Numbered from the stretch's first letter, positions 1 to 8,449 are shown. The stretch: 14,084 bases of DNA from an uncultured Verrucomicrobiota bacterium (GCA_913045395.1 CAJWPV010000006.1:1-14084); one strand, 5' to 3'. The notes: a model not told the origin generated them from the letters alone. Numbers and translations are program-made.

Positions 1-50
1 CCAGTTTTGGGAACTGGAAGTCGCAGGTTCGAATCCTGTCGCTCCGACCA
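1..50 (+). tRNA. tRNA-Pro (anticodon UGG), 3' part only
   Basis: The 3' part of a tRNA that begins before the window. The anticodon stem CCAGT/ACTGG (1-5 with 13-17) encloses the 7-base loop TTTGGGA, which puts TGG at the anticodon and G at position 37, as in proline tRNAs. The variable region is 18-22. The T arm is GCAGG/CCTGT (23-27 with 35-39, one G-T pair) around the standard loop TTCGAAT. The 3' acceptor strand is CGCTCCG (40-46), followed by discriminator A and an encoded CCA (48-50). The D arm and 5' acceptor strand are outside the window, so full pairing cannot be checked. Confidence 0.95.
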
Positions 51-164
51 TTTTCACTATCTTCCCTCAAATTCCCTCTCTTTCGTGTCATAAACCAATT
101 GACTCAAAAAGTCGGAGGTTACCATTATCTCTCCTTGAACCGCTCGGTGTTTTTGGTCACGAAG

Positions 165-2858
165 ATGAACACTTTCCGCAGTCTCATGAACTCAACCCGC
201 CTCCGTAGATATGTCAGGCTGGGTTGTTTCCTGCTATTGTTTGGAAATGTTTTCATGCTTTGGGCGGAGCGTGCCGAGACATGGTGGGCCTTGCAGCCGT
301 TGAAAAGGCCGACAATTCCTGAAGAAGCATCAAAATTTTCCGGTTGGGCATCTAATCCAATTGATCGGTTCATCGCCTTAAAATACCTGCAGCACGGGTT
401 TGCACCGTCTCTCCAGGCCGATAGGGTCTCACTGATTCGGCGTGCGTCGTTTGACCTGACCGGCCTACCTCCGAGCCCGATGGAGGTGGATGTCTTTCTG
501 AATGATGATTCCCCAGATGCGTATGAAAGGCTCATTGAGCATCTGCTGGGCAGTCCTCGGTACGGGGAACGGTGGGCTCGGCACTGGATGGATGTCGTTC
601 ACTATGCTGAGACGCACGGGCATGATGAGGACGCGATCCGCGAGAACGCCTGGCCTTATCGCGATTACCTGATCGAGTCGTTTAACTCCGACAAGCCATA
701 CGCTCAATTCGTTCTTGAGCAGGTGGCGGGCGATGTGCTTTTCCAGGATCAACCGTCGGCGGTTCGTGCCATTGGGATGCTGGCAACTGGACCATGGGAC
801 GAGAGCTCTCAAATGGGAATATCAGACGGCACGATTGACAAGAAGATCGCGCAATATCTCGATCGTGACGACATGATAGCCACAGTGATGTCCACCTTCG
901 TTAGCACCACGGTTCACTGTGCCCGCTGTCACGACCACAAGTTTGATCCGGTATCAATGGATGACTACTACTCGCTGCAGGCAGTTTTTTCAGGTGTCGA
1001 TAAAGTGGATCGACATTACGATCTAAACGCCCAGGTGGCCAAGCGGCGTGAACGGCTACTTGATGAAAAGACAAAACTAGACCGTGGCGAATTGATGCAT
1101 CTGTTGCCCAACCATTTGCTTTTGGCCGATCGCGAACAGCAATTGCGGCTTGGCCAGGGTGGCTGGGTGGTCTTGTCCGGCGCCAAAGTCCAATCAACCG
1201 AAGGTGTATCATTTGAAGCCAAGGGGGACGGTTCCTTTCTTGCCCTAGGGCAAGCTCCAGAGCGCGACACGGTTACATTCACCGTCGCGCTGCCGATCGA
1301 CGGGATCACCGCCGTCCAACTCGATGTGCTCACTGATGAGTCGCTGCCAAAAGGCGGGCCAGGTCGTGCGCCAAACGGTAACCTGCATTTATCCGAAATC
1401 GTTTTAAAGGCGTTTGGTCGGCCGGTGAGGATCGTCAAAGCCAAGGCAGATTTTAACCAAGCGAATTGGGAAGTCCGACACGCAATTGACGGGGATTCAA
1501 AGACGGCTTGGGGAGTGCATCCGGAGGAGTCAAAACCGCACCGTGCCATGTTTGTTTTCGAGAAGCCGTTGGCCGCGCGGAAGGGAGAGATGATCGAGAT
1601 TGAGCTCCATCAGCTTCATGGCGGGAGTCATCTCATCGGTCGGTCGAGGTTGTCGGTGACCAACGAAGCCAAGCCAGCGCTGGTTAAAATTCTGCCACCA
1701 AACGTCAGTCAAGTGCTTGCGATTGAACCGGCCAAGCGCACAGCCGTGCAGACCAAGGTTTTAGCGCTTTATTTTTCCAGGGAATCGAATGCCGAGGATC
1801 TGGCCGAGCTTGGCGAGCGACCCAAAGTGTACGCTGTTGCCAGCGATTTTTCCGCGTTGGGCAACTTCAAGCCGGCCGGCAAGCCAAGAGATGTTCATGT
1901 CTTGTTGCGTGGCAGTATTCATTCACCTGGCGAAAGGGCCGTGCCCGGTGCGCTTGATTGTGTTGACGCTTTAAATAGTCGTTTCGCGATCTCCAGTTCC
2001 GATGACGAAGGGAAACGTCGGGCGGCCTTGGCCGCCTGGCTGGCGGATGAGCAAAATGTCCTGACGTGGCGATCGATCGTGAACCGCGTTTGGCATTATC
2101 ATTTTGGTCGAGGATTGGTCGGCACGCCCAACGACTTTGGTCGCATGGGGGATCGTCCGTCACACCCCGAACTGCTGGATTGGTTGACGTTCGAATTTCG
2201 CGCAAGGAACGGTTCACTGAAGTGGCTGCATCGCACCATCATGACCAGTTCGGTTTATCAACAGAGCTGCGCGCACCATGCGGATTACTCCAGGCGTGAC
2301 GCGGACAATCGCTGGCTTTGGCGGATGAACCGGGCACGGCTGGACGCGGAATCGTATCGTGATTCATTGCTGCAATTGGCCGGGAATATTGATTTTAAGA
2401 TGGGGGGGGCATCCGCACGACATTTTAACATGAGCAAGGGGGTGCATGTCACACCGAACCTTGATTATGTCGGTTTTGATCCCGATTCGCCGGCGAATTT
2501 CAGGCGGAGCGTGTACCGGTTTGTCTTTCGTACTGTCCCTGATCCACTCATGCAGTTGATGGATTGCCCGGACGCCTCGCAGCATGCGCCCAAGCGTGAG
2601 TCTTCCGTCACTGCGCTGCAGGCTTTGGCGATGATGAACAACCGTTTCCTAGTCCGTCAAAGTGAGCGCTTGGCGAAGCGGTTGCGCCATGAGACGTCGT
2701 CGCTTTCGGGACAAGTGGAGCGTCTTTTTGAGTTGGTATATCATCGGAAGCCGGTACCGGAAGAAGGCCGCATGGTTTTGGCACTGGCCCGCGAACACGG
2801 CTTGGCCAACGCCTGCCGGGTGATGCTAAATAGTAATGAATTCATTTTCCTGAACTGA
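165..2858 (+). CDS. PSCyt2/PSD1 (DUF1549-DUF1553) protein with one c-type heme motif
   Basis: Large exported protein of the planctomycete-type PSCyt2/PSD1 family, whose biochemical role is not established. From the ATG at 165 it has 897 residues. An N-terminal hydrophobic segment (about 16-33) is a likely signal peptide or anchor. The PSCyt2 (DUF1549) domain follows (about 60-280), with the family-typical 'NPIDRF', 'FDLTGLPPSP' and 'YGERWARHWMDV' segments and a CARCH heme-binding motif at 252-256. The middle (about 330-520) is β-rich and discoidin-like, ending near 'GGSHLIGRSRLSVT'. PSD1 (DUF1553) runs from about 618, including 'NRVWHYHFGRGLVGTPNDFG'. The frequent extra N-terminal PSCyt1 cytochrome domain is absent. 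The start is uncertain: in-frame TTG at 99 and 135 and GTG at 147 exist, and a GGAGG at 114-118 lies 16 bases before the TTG at 135. ATG 165 was chosen because it sits just before the signal-like segment. It probably forms an operon with the DUF1501 gene, one base away. Confidence 0.88.
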   Translation: MNTFRSLMNSTRLRRYVRLGCFLLLFGNVFMLWAERAETWWALQPLKRPTIPEEASKFSGWASNPIDRFIALKYLQHGFAPSLQADRVSLIRRASFDLTGLPPSPMEVDVFLNDDSPDAYERLIEHLLGSPRYGERWARHWMDVVHYAETHGHDEDAIRENAWPYRDYLIESFNSDKPYAQFVLEQVAGDVLFQDQPSAVRAIGMLATGPWDESSQMGISDGTIDKKIAQYLDRDDMIATVMSTFVSTTVHCARCHDHKFDPVSMDDYYSLQAVFSGVDKVDRHYDLNAQVAKRRERLLDEKTKLDRGELMHLLPNHLLLADREQQLRLGQGGWVVLSGAKVQSTEGVSFEAKGDGSFLALGQAPERDTVTFTVALPIDGITAVQLDVLTDESLPKGGPGRAPNGNLHLSEIVLKAFGRPVRIVKAKADFNQANWEVRHAIDGDSKTAWGVHPEESKPHRAMFVFEKPLAARKGEMIEIELHQLHGGSHLIGRSRLSVTNEAKPALVKILPPNVSQVLAIEPAKRTAVQTKVLALYFSRESNAEDLAELGERPKVYAVASDFSALGNFKPAGKPRDVHVLLRGSIHSPGERAVPGALDCVDALNSRFAISSSDDEGKRRAALAAWLADEQNVLTWRSIVNRVWHYHFGRGLVGTPNDFGRMGDRPSHPELLDWLTFEFRARNGSLKWLHRTIMTSSVYQQSCAHHADYSRRDADNRWLWRMNRARLDAESYRDSLLQLAGNIDFKMGGASARHFNMSKGVHVTPNLDYVGFDPDSPANFRRSVYRFVFRTVPDPLMQLMDCPDASQHAPKRESSVTALQALAMMNNRFLVRQSERLAKRLRHETSSLSGQVERLFELVYHRKPVPEEGRMVLALAREHGLANACRVMLNSNEFIFLN

Positions 2859-2859
2859 A

Positions 2860-4263
2860 GTGGATCACGCGATTTCCAGAAGGCTTTTTTTGCAGGCAAC
2901 AGGCGGCGGGTTTGGTGGTTTGGCACTTGGCCAAATACTGGGTTTGGACTCGGTATCGGGTTCAATCATGAATCATGCTCCCAAGGCCAAGAGGGTAATT
3001 CAATTGTTCATGAATGGGGGTGTCAGCCAGATGGACACTTTTGATCACAAGCCGGTCCTGGCCAACTTGAACGGGCAAAAGTTCGATCCAGGCGATGGCC
3101 GCCTGGTGGAGTCTGTGACCAACTCTCCAGGATTCAAGGTGCTGAAGAGTCCGTTCGCGTTTCGGCGGCATGGCGAGTGTGGCCGTTGGGTCAGCGAGGT
3201 GTTGCCGCACATGGCATCGGTGGTGGATGACTTGGCTTTTTTGATGTCGATGAATTCGCCGACTAATGTTCACGGGCTGGGCAGTTACATGCAGACAACC
3301 GGCTTCACGTTGCCGGGTTTCCCCTGCATGGGAGCCTGGATCAGTTATGCTCTGGGCCAGATCAACCAGAATCTTCCGGAGTTCATTGTCATGCCTGATC
3401 CAAAAGGGCTTCCGTATAATAATCTGGGGAATTTTACCTCCGGCTTTTTGCCGGCACGGCATCAGGGCACAGTTATCAACGCCTCTGATTCTCGTCCGGT
3501 GCGTTATCTTTTTCCACCGGCTGAAGCCAGGCATATCAACGCCGCCAGCGAGCAGGCCAGTCGTAATATCCTGAGTGCGCTCAACGAAAACCACGCAAGC
3601 CGGACACCCGGTGGTACTTGGCTCGAAGACAGAATACAGAGTCTTGAAATGGCGGCCCGCATGCAACTCAGTGTCCCGGAACTGTTCGACATGAAAGGCG
3701 AAAGCCAAGCAGTAAAGAGTCTTTACGGGATGAACGAAAAAAACACTGAGGATTTTGCCAAGCGCTGCATCCTTGGTCGTCGAATGCTGGAGAGAGGGGT
3801 GAGGTTTGTCCAAATCTGGAGTGGTGCGGGTGGCCCCAGTAAAAACTGGGACAACCATGCTAACATTCACACCGAGTTGCCATACATGACCCGGCAGGTG
3901 GACAAACCGATTGCCGGACTGATCAAGGACCTCAAGGCGCGCGGCATGCTTGAGGACACCCTTGTGATCTGGACCACCGAGTTTGGTCGCATGCCCTTTA
4001 GCCAAGGGCAGGCCGGCCGGGATCACAATGGCGGAACATTCGTCACATGGTTTGCCGGCGGCGGGATAAAAGGGGGCACCTCTTTTGGACAGAGTGATCG
4101 CTGGGGCTGGAAAAGCGATAAAGGGACAACGAGTCATGACATGCACGCCACGATTTTGGATCTACTGGGCGTGAATCATGAAAAGCTGACCGTGCGACAT
4201 AATGGTATCGATCGGCGTCTAACAGATGTCCACGGACAGGTTATTCGTGACATAATAGCGTGA
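2860..4263 (+). CDS. DUF1501 protein with Tat signal (alkaline phosphatase/sulfatase-like fold)
   Basis: 467-residue protein starting with GTG one base after the preceding stop, so translation is probably coupled. A twin-arginine signal is visible at residues 6-11 (SRRLFL), followed by a Gly-rich hydrophobic stretch (about 13-28), indicating Tat export of a folded protein. The remainder matches DUF1501, related to the alkaline phosphatase/sulfatase superfamily. Family landmarks are 'FMNGGVSQMDTFDHK' near the start of the domain, 'TEFGRMPFSQG' with 'GRDHNGGTF', and the C-terminal 'HDMHATILDLLGVNHEKL' and 'DRRLTDVHG' segments. It appears full length. PSCyt2/PSD1 and DUF1501 genes are habitual neighbours in PVC genomes and may act together at the cell envelope. 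The substrate is unknown; a role on sulfated or phosphorylated polymers is sometimes proposed, but nothing here proves it. Confidence 0.9.
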   Translation: MDHAISRRLFLQATGGGFGGLALGQILGLDSVSGSIMNHAPKAKRVIQLFMNGGVSQMDTFDHKPVLANLNGQKFDPGDGRLVESVTNSPGFKVLKSPFAFRRHGECGRWVSEVLPHMASVVDDLAFLMSMNSPTNVHGLGSYMQTTGFTLPGFPCMGAWISYALGQINQNLPEFIVMPDPKGLPYNNLGNFTSGFLPARHQGTVINASDSRPVRYLFPPAEARHINAASEQASRNILSALNENHASRTPGGTWLEDRIQSLEMAARMQLSVPELFDMKGESQAVKSLYGMNEKNTEDFAKRCILGRRMLERGVRFVQIWSGAGGPSKNWDNHANIHTELPYMTRQVDKPIAGLIKDLKARGMLEDTLVIWTTEFGRMPFSQGQAGRDHNGGTFVTWFAGGGIKGGTSFGQSDRWGWKSDKGTTSHDMHATILDLLGVNHEKLTVRHNGIDRRLTDVHGQVIRDIIA

Positions 4264-4299
4264 CTGCGGTGCAAGTGAATGGCGAATATCAAAACAGTT

Positions 4300-4313
4300 C
4301 AGCGAATTCGCTG
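4300..4313. promoter_or_regulatory. Perfect 14-bp palindrome in spacer
   Basis: CAGCGAATTCGCTG reads identically on both strands. It lies 37 bases after the DUF1501 stop in the 150-base noncoding stretch 4264-4413. No T-run follows, so it does not look like an intrinsic terminator. It could be an operator for the next gene, an mRNA 3'-end hairpin for the upstream pair, or chance. No other clear signal was seen in this spacer. Confidence 0.35.
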
Positions 4314-4413
4314 CATTCAGCTCGGTATCGAATGGTTGCTGGGGTAGGACGAGATGGTTAACTTGCAAAATTTGTTGAGTTTAGCCAGGCTCAGTTGGTT
4401 CGGGGCCGATGAA

Positions 4414-5010
4414 ATGAAAAGATTGACTGGCTTATTTGTCGCATGGTTACTCGCTGGATTCTTGACCTATCCTGCAGTAGCCGGGCCAGGGGATGAGGAA
4501 GGGTCAACCCTGCAGATTGCCATGAAGGATGGTGTGGTGGAACTTTCGGTTAGTTTTGATCAACTGTTCGATTGGGAGAGTATAAAATTTGTTTCCATAA
4601 AAACGTTTCCCAATGATCCCCCCTGGTTTCCGCCGACCCGTCATGAACTCACTTTCGGACATCACGAGGTAGGCACCGTGGAATGGTTCCAGTTCGACTA
4701 CATTGAGATAGGAAACTACGAGGTGACTGAAGATTTCACCGTTGAGGCGAAACTCTTTGGGCGCAAAAAAATTATTGGTGTGTTTGATCCCGGGACTAAT
4801 CTCTTGAAGTTTAATGGTTTGGACTACGAGCCGATGGCGAAGACGCCAACCTTTATTGTGAAAACCTCCACTAATTTGGAAAGTTGGAAGAAGGTCAGCA
4901 GCCTGGAGGAGGTTGACAATGAGTACAAATGGGGTCAATCGATGGCGGTACGCCTCAAGTTAAAATCGGCAGAACAGCAGTTTTTTATGATTCAGGTTGA
5001 TGAGGATTAG
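4414..5010 (+). CDS. Secreted protein of unknown function
   Basis: No family was recognised. From ATG 4414 the protein has 198 residues and opens with a clear signal peptide: MKR, a hydrophobic core at about 5-18, and an AVA cleavage site ending near residue 23. An upstream in-frame ATG at 4354 would add 20 residues before the signal peptide, which makes it less likely. The mature part is acidic and aromatic-rich, probably mostly β-strand. The end (about 145-198: 'FIVKTSTNLESWKKV', then 'RLKLKSAEQQFFMIQ') resembles a short C-terminal module common in secreted Verrucomicrobiota proteins, with a 'ST-L--W' strand and a final aromatic 'FF-I' or 'FYR' strand; that likeness is from memory. Its last 11 bases overlap the start of the ankyrin lipoprotein gene, so the two are probably co-translated. 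Confidence 0.8.
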   Translation: MKRLTGLFVAWLLAGFLTYPAVAGPGDEEGSTLQIAMKDGVVELSVSFDQLFDWESIKFVSIKTFPNDPPWFPPTRHELTFGHHEVGTVEWFQFDYIEIGNYEVTEDFTVEAKLFGRKKIIGVFDPGTNLLKFNGLDYEPMAKTPTFIVKTSTNLESWKKVSSLEEVDNEYKWGQSMAVRLKLKSAEQQFFMIQVDED

Positions 5011-5437
5011 CGGTAAACAGCTGAGATTATTCGCGTTCAGCTTTGCCTGTGCGTCGTTTCTGATGGCAGGATGTAGCAGTGGAAACATCCATACGGCTGC
5101 GTTTGATGGGGACTTGGCCAAGGTGAAGCAGTTGGTGGCCGGCGGCGTGGACATCAACCATCGCGACAAGAAAAAGGTGACACCGCTTCACATGGCGGCG
5201 TATCAGGGCAAAAGGGGCCATATCGAGATGGCTAAATGGCTTTTGGCCAACGGCGCGGATGTGACGGCGCGCGATTACGATGGAAAAACGCCCTTGGACG
5301 TTGCGAGTGAGCGAGGAAATACTCAGATTGCAGACGTTATCCGGGAGGGGCACACCGGCGGCCCCGGTCGCACGGGCAGCGGCGGGCGCCGATTGATCGA
5401 TGGGGGTGTAGGCGTCTCCGAGGTGCTTGATTTTTAG
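5000..5437 (+). CDS. Ankyrin-repeat lipoprotein
   Basis: 145-residue protein. A lipoprotein signal peptide ends in the lipobox LMAGC, with Cys25 as the predicted lipidated residue, so it should be membrane-anchored and exposed outside the cytoplasm. Three ankyrin repeats follow at about 30-57, 60-93 and 94-117, with the hallmarks 'TPLHMAA', 'LLANGADV' and 'TPLDVA'. The second repeat has a three-residue insertion (KRG) before 'GHIEMAKWLL'. Ankyrin repeats bind proteins, but the partner is unknown. The tail (118-145) is Gly-rich and ends 'LIDGGVGVSEVLDF'. The ATG at 5000 lies inside the previous gene; a TTG just before it at 4997 is an alternative. A terminator-like hairpin follows, so this gene probably ends a two-gene unit separate from the ABC/SPFH cluster. 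Confidence 0.85.
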   Translation: MRISGKQLRLFAFSFACASFLMAGCSSGNIHTAAFDGDLAKVKQLVAGGVDINHRDKKKVTPLHMAAYQGKRGHIEMAKWLLANGADVTARDYDGKTPLDVASERGNTQIADVIREGHTGGPGRTGSGGRRLIDGGVGVSEVLDF

Positions 5438-5447
5438 CCAAAATACG

Positions 5448-5466
5448 ACCGAAAACCGGTTTTTTT
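5448..5466 (+). terminator. Weak intrinsic terminator-like hairpin
   Basis: ACCG (5448-5451) can pair with CGGT (5457-5460) around the loop AAAAC, and the T-run 5460-5466 follows. The same place contains the perfect palindrome AAAACCGGTTTT (5452-5463). The stem is only 4 bp, so termination may be partial. The position, 11 bases after the ankyrin lipoprotein stop and before the ABC permease, fits an operon boundary. Confidence 0.45.
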
Positions 5467-5504
5467 AGCTAAAGTTCTCAGTTGCAATTGGCTCCGTGGC
5501 CGTT

Positions 5505-6491
5505 ATGTTTCCCGGCCCTTTTGGTTTGAGACAGTTCGGGACCATAGCTTACAATGCATTCATGGAAGTGGCTCAGCAGCCGGTTTATCTGTTGTTGATG
5601 GCCTGTTCCGGCTTTTTTTGCGTCTTTCTTTCCGTGGTTCCGTACTTTGGGTTTGGGGATGACATCCAGATGGTCAAGACCAGCACGCTGGCGGTGACAC
5701 TGGTGACCGGCCTGTTCGGGGCGGTGCTTTGCTCCTCGTCCTCGGTCGCACGGGAGATTCGCACCGGCACGGCGCTGGCGGTGCTGTCGAAGCCGGTGGG
5801 CCGGGCGCGGTTCATTCTCGGCAAGTACGTTGGGCTGTCCGGGGCGCTGATGATGCTGGTTTACGCAAACCTGATCGCCTGCCTGCTGGCCAGTCGCATG
5901 GCCTACGATGCGTACGGCTCGGCCGACACGTTTTCGTTTGGCGTGTACTGTGTAGGCGGCTTGTTGGCGGCGTTTGTGGCGGGTGGATTTTTGAATTATT
6001 TTTTGCAGGTGCGTTTTGTGATCACAACCGTGATCGCGATGGTGATCCTGACGACGGCGATGTTAATTATCATCCTTGCCACCGAGGCGGAGACGACTGG
6101 CGCCGGGGCAGACCCGCGCGTGGTTGATTGGCGGCTGATCTCGGCGTCGGTGCTGATTTTGTTTGCGGTCCTGATCCTGACGGCACTGGCGCTGGCCTGC
6201 TCGACACGGCTTGAGCTGTTGCCGACGCTGGCGATCTGTTCGGGGGTGCTTTTTCTCGGGCTGATGTCAGACTGGCTTTTTCTGGGCCGAGTGGATGGAG
6301 GCTCGTGGTGGGCCTCGATCCTCTACACCGTGACGCCCAACTGGCAGAACTTTTGGCTGGCCGACGTGCTGGAAGGGGACGGAACGATTCCTCTGGGGTA
6401 CATTGGGCAGGCGTTCGGATATCTCGTGGGCTATGTGGGGGCAAGCTTGTCGGTTGCCCTTTGGTTGTTTGAGGATCGTGAGCTAACGTAA
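5505..6491 (+). CDS. ABC-2 type transporter permease
   Basis: Integral membrane permease subunit of an ABC-2 exporter, 328 residues from ATG 5505. About seven or eight membrane segments are visible, near 28-47, 61-79, 107-129, 144-166, 171-192, 211-233, 239-260 and 300-321. The family-typical cytoplasmic segment 'SSSVAREIRTGT' followed by 'LSKPVGRARFILGKY' lies between the second and third. The same pattern recurs in the permease starting at 13730, so the two are probably partners or paralogues. A GTG at 5496 in the same frame would add three residues; neither start has a good ribosome-binding site. The stop overlaps the start of the next gene (TAATG), indicating translational coupling with the SPFH protein. 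No ATPase gene is adjacent; the nearest is at 12558. The substrate is unknown. Confidence 0.85.
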   Translation: MFPGPFGLRQFGTIAYNAFMEVAQQPVYLLLMACSGFFCVFLSVVPYFGFGDDIQMVKTSTLAVTLVTGLFGAVLCSSSSVAREIRTGTALAVLSKPVGRARFILGKYVGLSGALMMLVYANLIACLLASRMAYDAYGSADTFSFGVYCVGGLLAAFVAGGFLNYFLQVRFVITTVIAMVILTTAMLIIILATEAETTGAGADPRVVDWRLISASVLILFAVLILTALALACSTRLELLPTLAICSGVLFLGLMSDWLFLGRVDGGSWWASILYTVTPNWQNFWLADVLEGDGTIPLGYIGQAFGYLVGYVGASLSVALWLFEDRELT

Positions 6492-8431
6492 TGGAACAGC
6501 AAAACTCCAAAAAACTTGGATTCATCAACGGACTCGTGCTGTTGGTCGTCACGATAGGGGCGTTATTCTTGGCCGGCTCCACAGTGGGACAGGCCGGGGT
6601 GGTGCTTCTCAGCATCGGGACGCTGATCAGCTTCTTTGGCTTCATCCAGTCGCACCTGATCGACCGCGAGCAGGTTGAGGCGTTGGAGATGCAGGAGTTG
6701 GACCGCTCCCAACCGCCCATATTGGGCAAGTCGCTCTTTGCCGGCGCGGCGGAGGATGCCTACCCGGCGCGCAACGCAAGGCGGCAGTTCGAGAAATGGG
6801 TGGTGCCGGCCTTCTCGGTGCTGGTGCTGCTTAGCCAAGTGCTTGGCCTGTTGTTGGTTTTCAGTCAACTCCACGGCGAACTCGGCGGTTGGACTCTTTT
6901 TACTCAGGCCTCGGGCAGCGCGTTGCAGATCATGTTCTTCGCCCTGTTCATGGTCGTCCTGTTTATGATGGGCAAATACTCCGCCGGCCTCGCCCGGATG
7001 GACGGCCAGGAATTGTTGCGCCCAGGCGCGAGCTACATGCTGTTGGGCTCGGTGGTGTGCACGGCGGTGGTTATTGCCGAGGCGGCCTCCTTTTTCGGTC
7101 AGGTTTGGGACAGGGGCATCACGTGGGTGGTGTTTGCTGTCATCGCGGTTTCCGCGCTGGAGAATCTTGTCACGCTGGTGCTCGAGATTTACCGGCCCCG
7201 GCTCGACGACAAAAAGGCGCGGCTGCTCTACGAGAGCCGTCTGATCGGTTTGCTTGGACAACCGGGCGGCCTGATCTCAACTGCCACGCAGGCGTTGGAT
7301 TACCAGTTTGGCTTCAAGGTTTCAGAGACGTGGTTTTACAAGTACCTCGAACAGAAGCTGGCGCTGATCATTGCCATCCAGGTCGTGGTGCTTTTCCTGA
7401 GCAGCAGCTTCGTGGTGGTCCAACAGAACGAGGAGGCTTTCCTTGAGCGTTTTGGCAAACGTAACGACCACCTGCTGCCCGGTTTCAGTTTCAAGCTGCC
7501 TTGGCCGATCGACAAGGTTTACCGCTACAAGACAAAAAAAATACAAAACTTTGTCCTAGGCGTGCTGGATAAGGACGAGGCGGCCAAGCCGAACAGCGGT
7601 GATCCCGAGGATGTGCAAGTGTTGCTCTGGACCAGCCAGCACAACCACGGTTCTTCCAAGGATCCAGAGCAGAATTACAACATGATTGTTGCCAGCAGCG
7701 ATGTGCTGCTGGACACGGCCGCTTCCGATTCTGTTCCGGTGAACCTCCTGACTGTCAGCATCCCGGTCCAGTACCGCATCAACAACCTGACCAACTGGGT
7801 TTACAACACAGACAACGCCGGGTCGATGTTGCAGAAACTTTCAATGCGTGAAGTGACACGTTATCTGATTGGCGTGGACATCCACGAGCTGATGGGTCCA
7901 GGCCGCACGAAGGCTCAAGAGGAACTGAAGAAGGCCATCCAGCGACAGGCCGATATCAGCCAACTCGGCGCTGAAATCGTGTTTGTTGGCTTGCAGGATA
8001 TACACCCGCCTGTGGGCCAAAACGAGCAGTCCAAAGCCAGTGGCGGTGTGGCAGAAAGTTACGAAAAAGTAAACGTGGCCCAGTTGCACAGTGGAACCAA
8101 TCGGCTGGGCGCATTGCAGTACAAGGCAGGGAAGGTTCCCCGGGCGCGAGGGGCCGCGTCTGAGCTTCTGGCAAAGGCGCGCAGCGAGAGCACCAGCAAG
8201 GTGGCCAAGGCCAAGGCCGAGGCCGGGCGGTTTGATCAACAACTGTCCGCCTTCAATGCGGCGCCTAGCGTCTATAAGACGAGATCGAAGCTTGAGGCCT
8301 TCCAGCGGACTACAAAGGGTGCGCGAAAATACATTCTGTCCGACCCTGCGAATCGCGATATCATTAACTTGGAACTGCAGGACAAACTGCGCAGCGACCT
8401 ACTGGACGTGACGGTCGACCCGGAAAATTAA
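6491..8431 (+). CDS. HflK-like SPFH/Band 7 protein with multi-helix N-terminal region
   Basis: 646-residue membrane protein. The first 300 residues hold about six hydrophobic helices (11-29, 34-54, 103-127, 143-162, 180-202, 209-232). A seventh at 288-308 directly precedes the SPFH domain (about 308-500). SPFH landmarks are 'NEEAFLERFGK', 'LLPGFSFKLPWPIDKVYRY' and 'IPVQYRI', the last typical of HflK. The C-terminal part follows the HflK pattern: 'LQDIHPPVG', an Ala/Lys-rich α-helical segment (about 550-585), 'RFDQQLSAFNAAPSVYKTRS', then a short tail. E. coli HflK has a single N-terminal helix and about 420 residues, so the N-terminal extension is unusual. Known HflK/HflC assemblies surround and modulate the FtsH protease; here the partner is not shown. 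Its ATG overlaps the permease stop by one base, and the next SPFH gene follows after 18 bases. Confidence 0.88.
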   Translation: MEQQNSKKLGFINGLVLLVVTIGALFLAGSTVGQAGVVLLSIGTLISFFGFIQSHLIDREQVEALEMQELDRSQPPILGKSLFAGAAEDAYPARNARRQFEKWVVPAFSVLVLLSQVLGLLLVFSQLHGELGGWTLFTQASGSALQIMFFALFMVVLFMMGKYSAGLARMDGQELLRPGASYMLLGSVVCTAVVIAEAASFFGQVWDRGITWVVFAVIAVSALENLVTLVLEIYRPRLDDKKARLLYESRLIGLLGQPGGLISTATQALDYQFGFKVSETWFYKYLEQKLALIIAIQVVVLFLSSSFVVVQQNEEAFLERFGKRNDHLLPGFSFKLPWPIDKVYRYKTKKIQNFVLGVLDKDEAAKPNSGDPEDVQVLLWTSQHNHGSSKDPEQNYNMIVASSDVLLDTAASDSVPVNLLTVSIPVQYRINNLTNWVYNTDNAGSMLQKLSMREVTRYLIGVDIHELMGPGRTKAQEELKKAIQRQADISQLGAEIVFVGLQDIHPPVGQNEQSKASGGVAESYEKVNVAQLHSGTNRLGALQYKAGKVPRARGAASELLAKARSESTSKVAKAKAEAGRFDQQLSAFNAAPSVYKTRSKLEAFQRTTKGARKYILSDPANRDIINLELQDKLRSDLLDVTVDPEN

Positions 8432-8449
8432 CCATTCTCTTTAAAAAAA

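Noticed and set aside
1..98. tRNA-Pro 3' end as an integration (att) site
   Set aside because: I saw no integrase gene and no second copy of the tRNA 3' end in the window.
114..118. GGAGG as ribosome-binding site for the PSD1 gene
   Set aside because: No in-frame start codon sits at normal distance; the TTG at 135 is 16 bases away, and ATG 165 fits the signal peptide better.
2664..2679. GCGCTTGGCGAAGCG, similar to the spacer palindromes
   Set aside because: It lies inside the PSD1 coding region, encoding Arg-Leu-Ala-Lys, and breaks the palindrome centre. It does show that partial matches can arise by chance.
2962..4146. 394-codon minus-strand open frame opposite the DUF1501 gene
   Set aside because: The plus strand encodes a full-length recognisable DUF1501 protein here; the minus-strand product has no recognisable motif and looks like a codon-bias shadow.
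5482..5509. Possible promoter TTGCAA ... TATGTT before the ABC permease
   Set aside because: The -10 match is only 4 of 6 and includes the proposed start codon, so it is too weak to annotate.
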